Shown here one piece after another: positions 43,510 to 45,637 of a stretch of DNA of 45,637 nucleotides. The first letter of the stretch is position 1; every line of letters starts with the position of its first letter. Both the position numbers and the translations under genes were made by a program. A model generated the notes under the pieces. The model did not search any database and had not been told where the DNA came from. It saw only the letters and a list, made by a program, of their open reading frames with translations. Source of the DNA: Gallibacterium melopsittaci (GTDB lineage Bacteria; Pseudomonadota; Gammaproteobacteria; Enterobacterales; Pasteurellaceae); NCBI RefSeq assembly GCF_042433085.1, contig NZ_JBHLWA010000037.1:1-45637 (forward strand), in the 5' to 3' direction.

Positions 43510-45196
43510 CCGCTGTTGGTCTAAAGTTATTTTAAAAACATTAGTAAACTATGGTGTACAACACATTTGTATTGCACCAGGATCACGCTCAACCCCACTA
43601 ACGCTTGAAGCTGCTCGGTTACAAGATGCAAGTCTTGTTACTTGCCATACCCATTTTGATGAAAGAGGTTTGGGCTTTTTTGCTCTTGGCTTAGCAAAAG
43701 TTCAACATAAACCAGTTGCAATTATTGTCACATCTGGCACTGCAGTAGCAAATCTCTATCCTGCAATAGTCGAAGCGTATCAAACTCAAACAAATTTAAT
43801 TATTTTAAGTGCTGATCGGCCATTAGAATTAATTGATTGCGGTGCAAATCAAGCTATTCCACAACAAGGAATGTTTGCACATTACCCTGTGGCACAAATT
43901 AATTTACCAAAACCAAGTCAAGATTATAGTGCTAATTGGTTAGTTTCAACCTTAGAACAAGCCTGTTATCAACAAACATTAACGCCAGGTGTAATACATA
44001 TTAATGTCCCCTTTGCCGAACCTTTATATCAGGCAGAAGCTGAACAAATTGACAACCATACTTGGTTACAACCAATTAAAATTTGGCTAAATAGTTCAAA
44101 ACCATGGTTAAATCATCCAGAAAATCAAACTGAAGTTTTAATCCATGAGAAATGGGATTTTTGGCGAGCCAAGCGTGGTGTGATTGTTGTAGGACGCTTA
44201 CCACTTGAACAAACGATGGGGATCACCACTTGGGCAAATACAATGGGGTGGATATTACTCACAGATATACAGTCAGGTGTTGAAGCAACGTTACCTTACG
44301 CAGATATTTGGTTAGCTAATCAAACCGTATTTAACCAACTACTACAAGCCGATATCGTGATTCAATTAGGTAGTGGCATTATCAGTAAACGTATTAACCA
44401 GTTCCTCCAAGCCTTTCAAGGTGAATATTGGTTGGTTGATCACTCTCAACGTCGCTTAGATCCTTATCATCATCAACAAACTCGTTTCCACGCTAAAGTA
44501 CATCACTGGTTGCGTGCACACCCGCCACTTCGCCAAAAACCTTGGTTACTGGAACCTTTAGCACTATCCCAATTTTGTGCAGATTTTATCGAACAACAAG
44601 TTGGTAGTAACCTCAATGAAGCCTCTCTTGCCCATCATATTGAAAGATTATTACCAAGCAATGGCGTACTCTTTTTAGGCAATAGTTTATTCGTCCGTTT
44701 AGTAGATGCACTTTGTAAACTTCCTAACAATTACCCAGTATATACAAACCGTGGTGCGAGTGGCATTGATGGCTTATTTGCTACTGCAGCAGGCGTTGCT
44801 ATTGCAAGTGAATCCCCACTAGTCGCTTTTTTAGGGGATCTTTCCGCACTTTATGATTTGAATTCTTTAGCTTTACTGAGAAAAGTAAAATTCCCAACGA
44901 TTATTTTTGTGATTAATAATAATGGTGGAGCAATTTTTGATATGTTGCCAGTCGATAATGAAGTAAAAGATCAATATTACCGCTTACCGCATAATCTCGA
45001 CTTTTCTCAAGTTGCTACAATGTTCGAATTAAATTATTCACGTCCATACACATGGGCAGACTTAACTTCTACCTTAAAAAATGCTTATTTAAGAAAAAGT
45101 ACCACAATTATTGAAATAAAAGTGAACTCGACTGATGGAAGTACGATTTATAAAAATTTGATTAACCAAATTTCACAAGCTGTTATTGGTACTTAA
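43490..45196 (+). CDS. menD: SEPHCHC synthase (MenD)
   Basis: Thiamine-diphosphate enzyme that adds succinic semialdehyde from 2-oxoglutarate to isochorismate, the first committed step of menaquinone synthesis. The 568 residues contain the N-terminal GVQHICIAPGSRSTPLTLEA and HTHFDERGLGFFALGLAK, with the Glu that activates the cofactor. The thiamine-binding GDLSALYDLNSL...INNNGG motif is near residues 450-480. GAGGAG precedes the ATG inside the end of menF, so the genes are translationally coupled. menH, menC, menE and menB are not in the window. Confidence 0.96.
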   Translation: MSISTFNRCWSKVILKTLVNYGVQHICIAPGSRSTPLTLEAARLQDASLVTCHTHFDERGLGFFALGLAKVQHKPVAIIVTSGTAVANLYPAIVEAYQTQTNLIILSADRPLELIDCGANQAIPQQGMFAHYPVAQINLPKPSQDYSANWLVSTLEQACYQQTLTPGVIHINVPFAEPLYQAEAEQIDNHTWLQPIKIWLNSSKPWLNHPENQTEVLIHEKWDFWRAKRGVIVVGRLPLEQTMGITTWANTMGWILLTDIQSGVEATLPYADIWLANQTVFNQLLQADIVIQLGSGIISKRINQFLQAFQGEYWLVDHSQRRLDPYHHQQTRFHAKVHHWLRAHPPLRQKPWLLEPLALSQFCADFIEQQVGSNLNEASLAHHIERLLPSNGVLFLGNSLFVRLVDALCKLPNNYPVYTNRGASGIDGLFATAAGVAIASESPLVAFLGDLSALYDLNSLALLRKVKFPTIIFVINNNGGAIFDMLPVDNEVKDQYYRLPHNLDFSQVATMFELNYSRPYTWADLTSTLKNAYLRKSTTIIEIKVNSTDGSTIYKNLINQISQAVIGT

Positions 45197-45289
45197 ATAA
45201 CATTTAATAATAAAACTATAACTATTGTTTTATACTTTTCTCTGTTATGTTAGAGAAGATCATTTTAATTACTTTTAAGGAGAAAAATG

Positions 45290-45496
45290 ATGAAAACTAT
45301 AATTAAATTAATGGCTGTTTCAGTAGTTATTCTTTCTGTTGCTGCCTGTGGAAACTTAAGTAAGCGAGATAAAAGTACTATTGCTGGTGCAGGTATTGGA
45401 GCGGTCGCAGGTGCAGTATTAACTGGTGGTGGAACACTTGGTACTGTTGGTGGTGCAGCTGTCGGCGGTGTTATCGGAAACCAAGTTGGTAAATAA
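45290..45496 (+). CDS. osmB: OsmB-like glycine-zipper lipoprotein
   Basis: A 68-residue lipoprotein. The signal peptide ends at the lipobox SVAAC, with the lipidated cysteine followed by GNLSKRDKST. The rest is a glycine-zipper segment, GAGIGAVAGAVLTGGGTLGT and GGAAVGGVIGNQVGK. This closely follows E. coli OsmB, an osmotically induced outer-membrane lipoprotein. The second of two overlapping ATGs (45290) has AAGGAG at seven bases. The gene is monocistronic; no clear sigma-70 or sigma-S promoter could be fixed upstream. Confidence 0.85.
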   Translation: MKTIIKLMAVSVVILSVAACGNLSKRDKSTIAGAGIGAVAGAVLTGGGTLGTVGGAAVGGVIGNQVGK

Positions 45497-45522
45497 TTTT
45501 TACTTAACAACAAATATGATAG

Positions 45523-45558
45523 AAAGGACGAAGATATATAAGATTTTTGTCCTTTTTT
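45523..45558 (+). terminator. terminator after the osmB-like gene
   Basis: AAAGGAC (45523-45529) pairs with GTCCTTT (45549-45555), loop of 19, followed by more T. The 3' arm TTTTTGTCCT is the reverse complement of AGGACAAAAA in the direct repeats downstream. Confidence 0.65.
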
Positions 45559-45571
45559 ATTTAAAAAGGCA

Positions 45572-45591
45572 TATAGGACAAAAAAGTTGGT
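45572..45591 (+). repeat. 20-bp direct repeat, copy 1
   Basis: TATAGGACAAAAAAGTTGGT. An exact second copy begins 40 bases further on. The intervening 20 bases, beginning CTTTATCTA, are not repeated within the window. Confidence 0.9.
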
Positions 45592-45611
45592 CTTTATCTA
45601 TTTTCATTGTC

Positions 45612-45631
45612 TATAGGACAAAAAAGTTGGT
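45612..45631 (+). repeat. 20-bp direct repeat, copy 2
   Basis: Exact second copy of TATAGGACAAAAAAGTTGGT, six bases from the window edge. It is preceded by TTGTC, giving the local inverted repeat TTGTC-TATAG-GACAA. The array may continue outside the window. Confidence 0.9.
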
Positions 45632-45637
45632 AATTAT

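Overview
The window is a chromosomal segment of a low-GC gammaproteobacterium, most likely a member of the Pasteurellaceae. The protein sequences read like close relatives of Haemophilus proteins. The GltX N-terminus carries the family-style extension FNLDPNVKV, the tRNA-Thr/Tyr/Gly/Thr-tuf order is the enterobacterial/pasteurellacean one, and one exact Haemophilus-type uptake core (AAGTGCGGT) is present. I cannot fix the genus.

Layout. 1-600: the start of tuf, preceded by four tRNA genes and a strong stable-RNA promoter, all on the minus strand. 880-5513: plus-strand coaA, fetAB (putative iron exporter) and pyrG, with a small DUF2322-type gene on the minus strand. 5543-8101: murA and an orphan potD-like polyamine-binding protein, minus strand. 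8168-22231: the complete S10, spc and alpha ribosomal-protein clusters on the minus strand (rpsJ through rplQ, including secY, rpmJ and rpoA). Promoters, leaders and terminators are visible for each: an S10 leader with three hairpins, an spc promoter, and an alpha leader that closely matches the known S4-binding pseudoknot. 22275-31599: minus-strand metabolic genes: a YhhW-type pirin, the rdgB-hemW-rpiA-serA run, speA-speB (arginine to putrescine via agmatine), tRNA-Ala and gltX. 31661-34223: plus-strand promoter, four identical tRNA-Val(TAC) genes, then anmK and murQ (anhydro-MurNAc recycling). 34248-38073: minus-strand rpmB-rpmG, an EamA transporter, obgE and a shortened GT4 glycosyltransferase. 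38130-40793: a small ketodeoxygluconate (KDG) locus: ygjV, kdgR, kdgK and two KdgR-like operators. 40823-45196: alaA, then menF-menD (menaquinone). 45290-45637: an OsmB-like lipoprotein, its terminator, and the start of a 20-bp direct repeat with 40-bp period that runs to the window edge.

Most of the window is conserved housekeeping DNA and I found no convincing new multi-gene system. The parts most worth a second look are the truncated repeat array at the right edge, the KdgR-box/YgjV association, the unit-specific inverted repeats that flank three of the four tRNA-Val genes, and the apparent loss of about 50 residues from the GT4 enzyme. Positions of promoters, hairpins and start codons were read by eye; no folding, alignment or database search was run.
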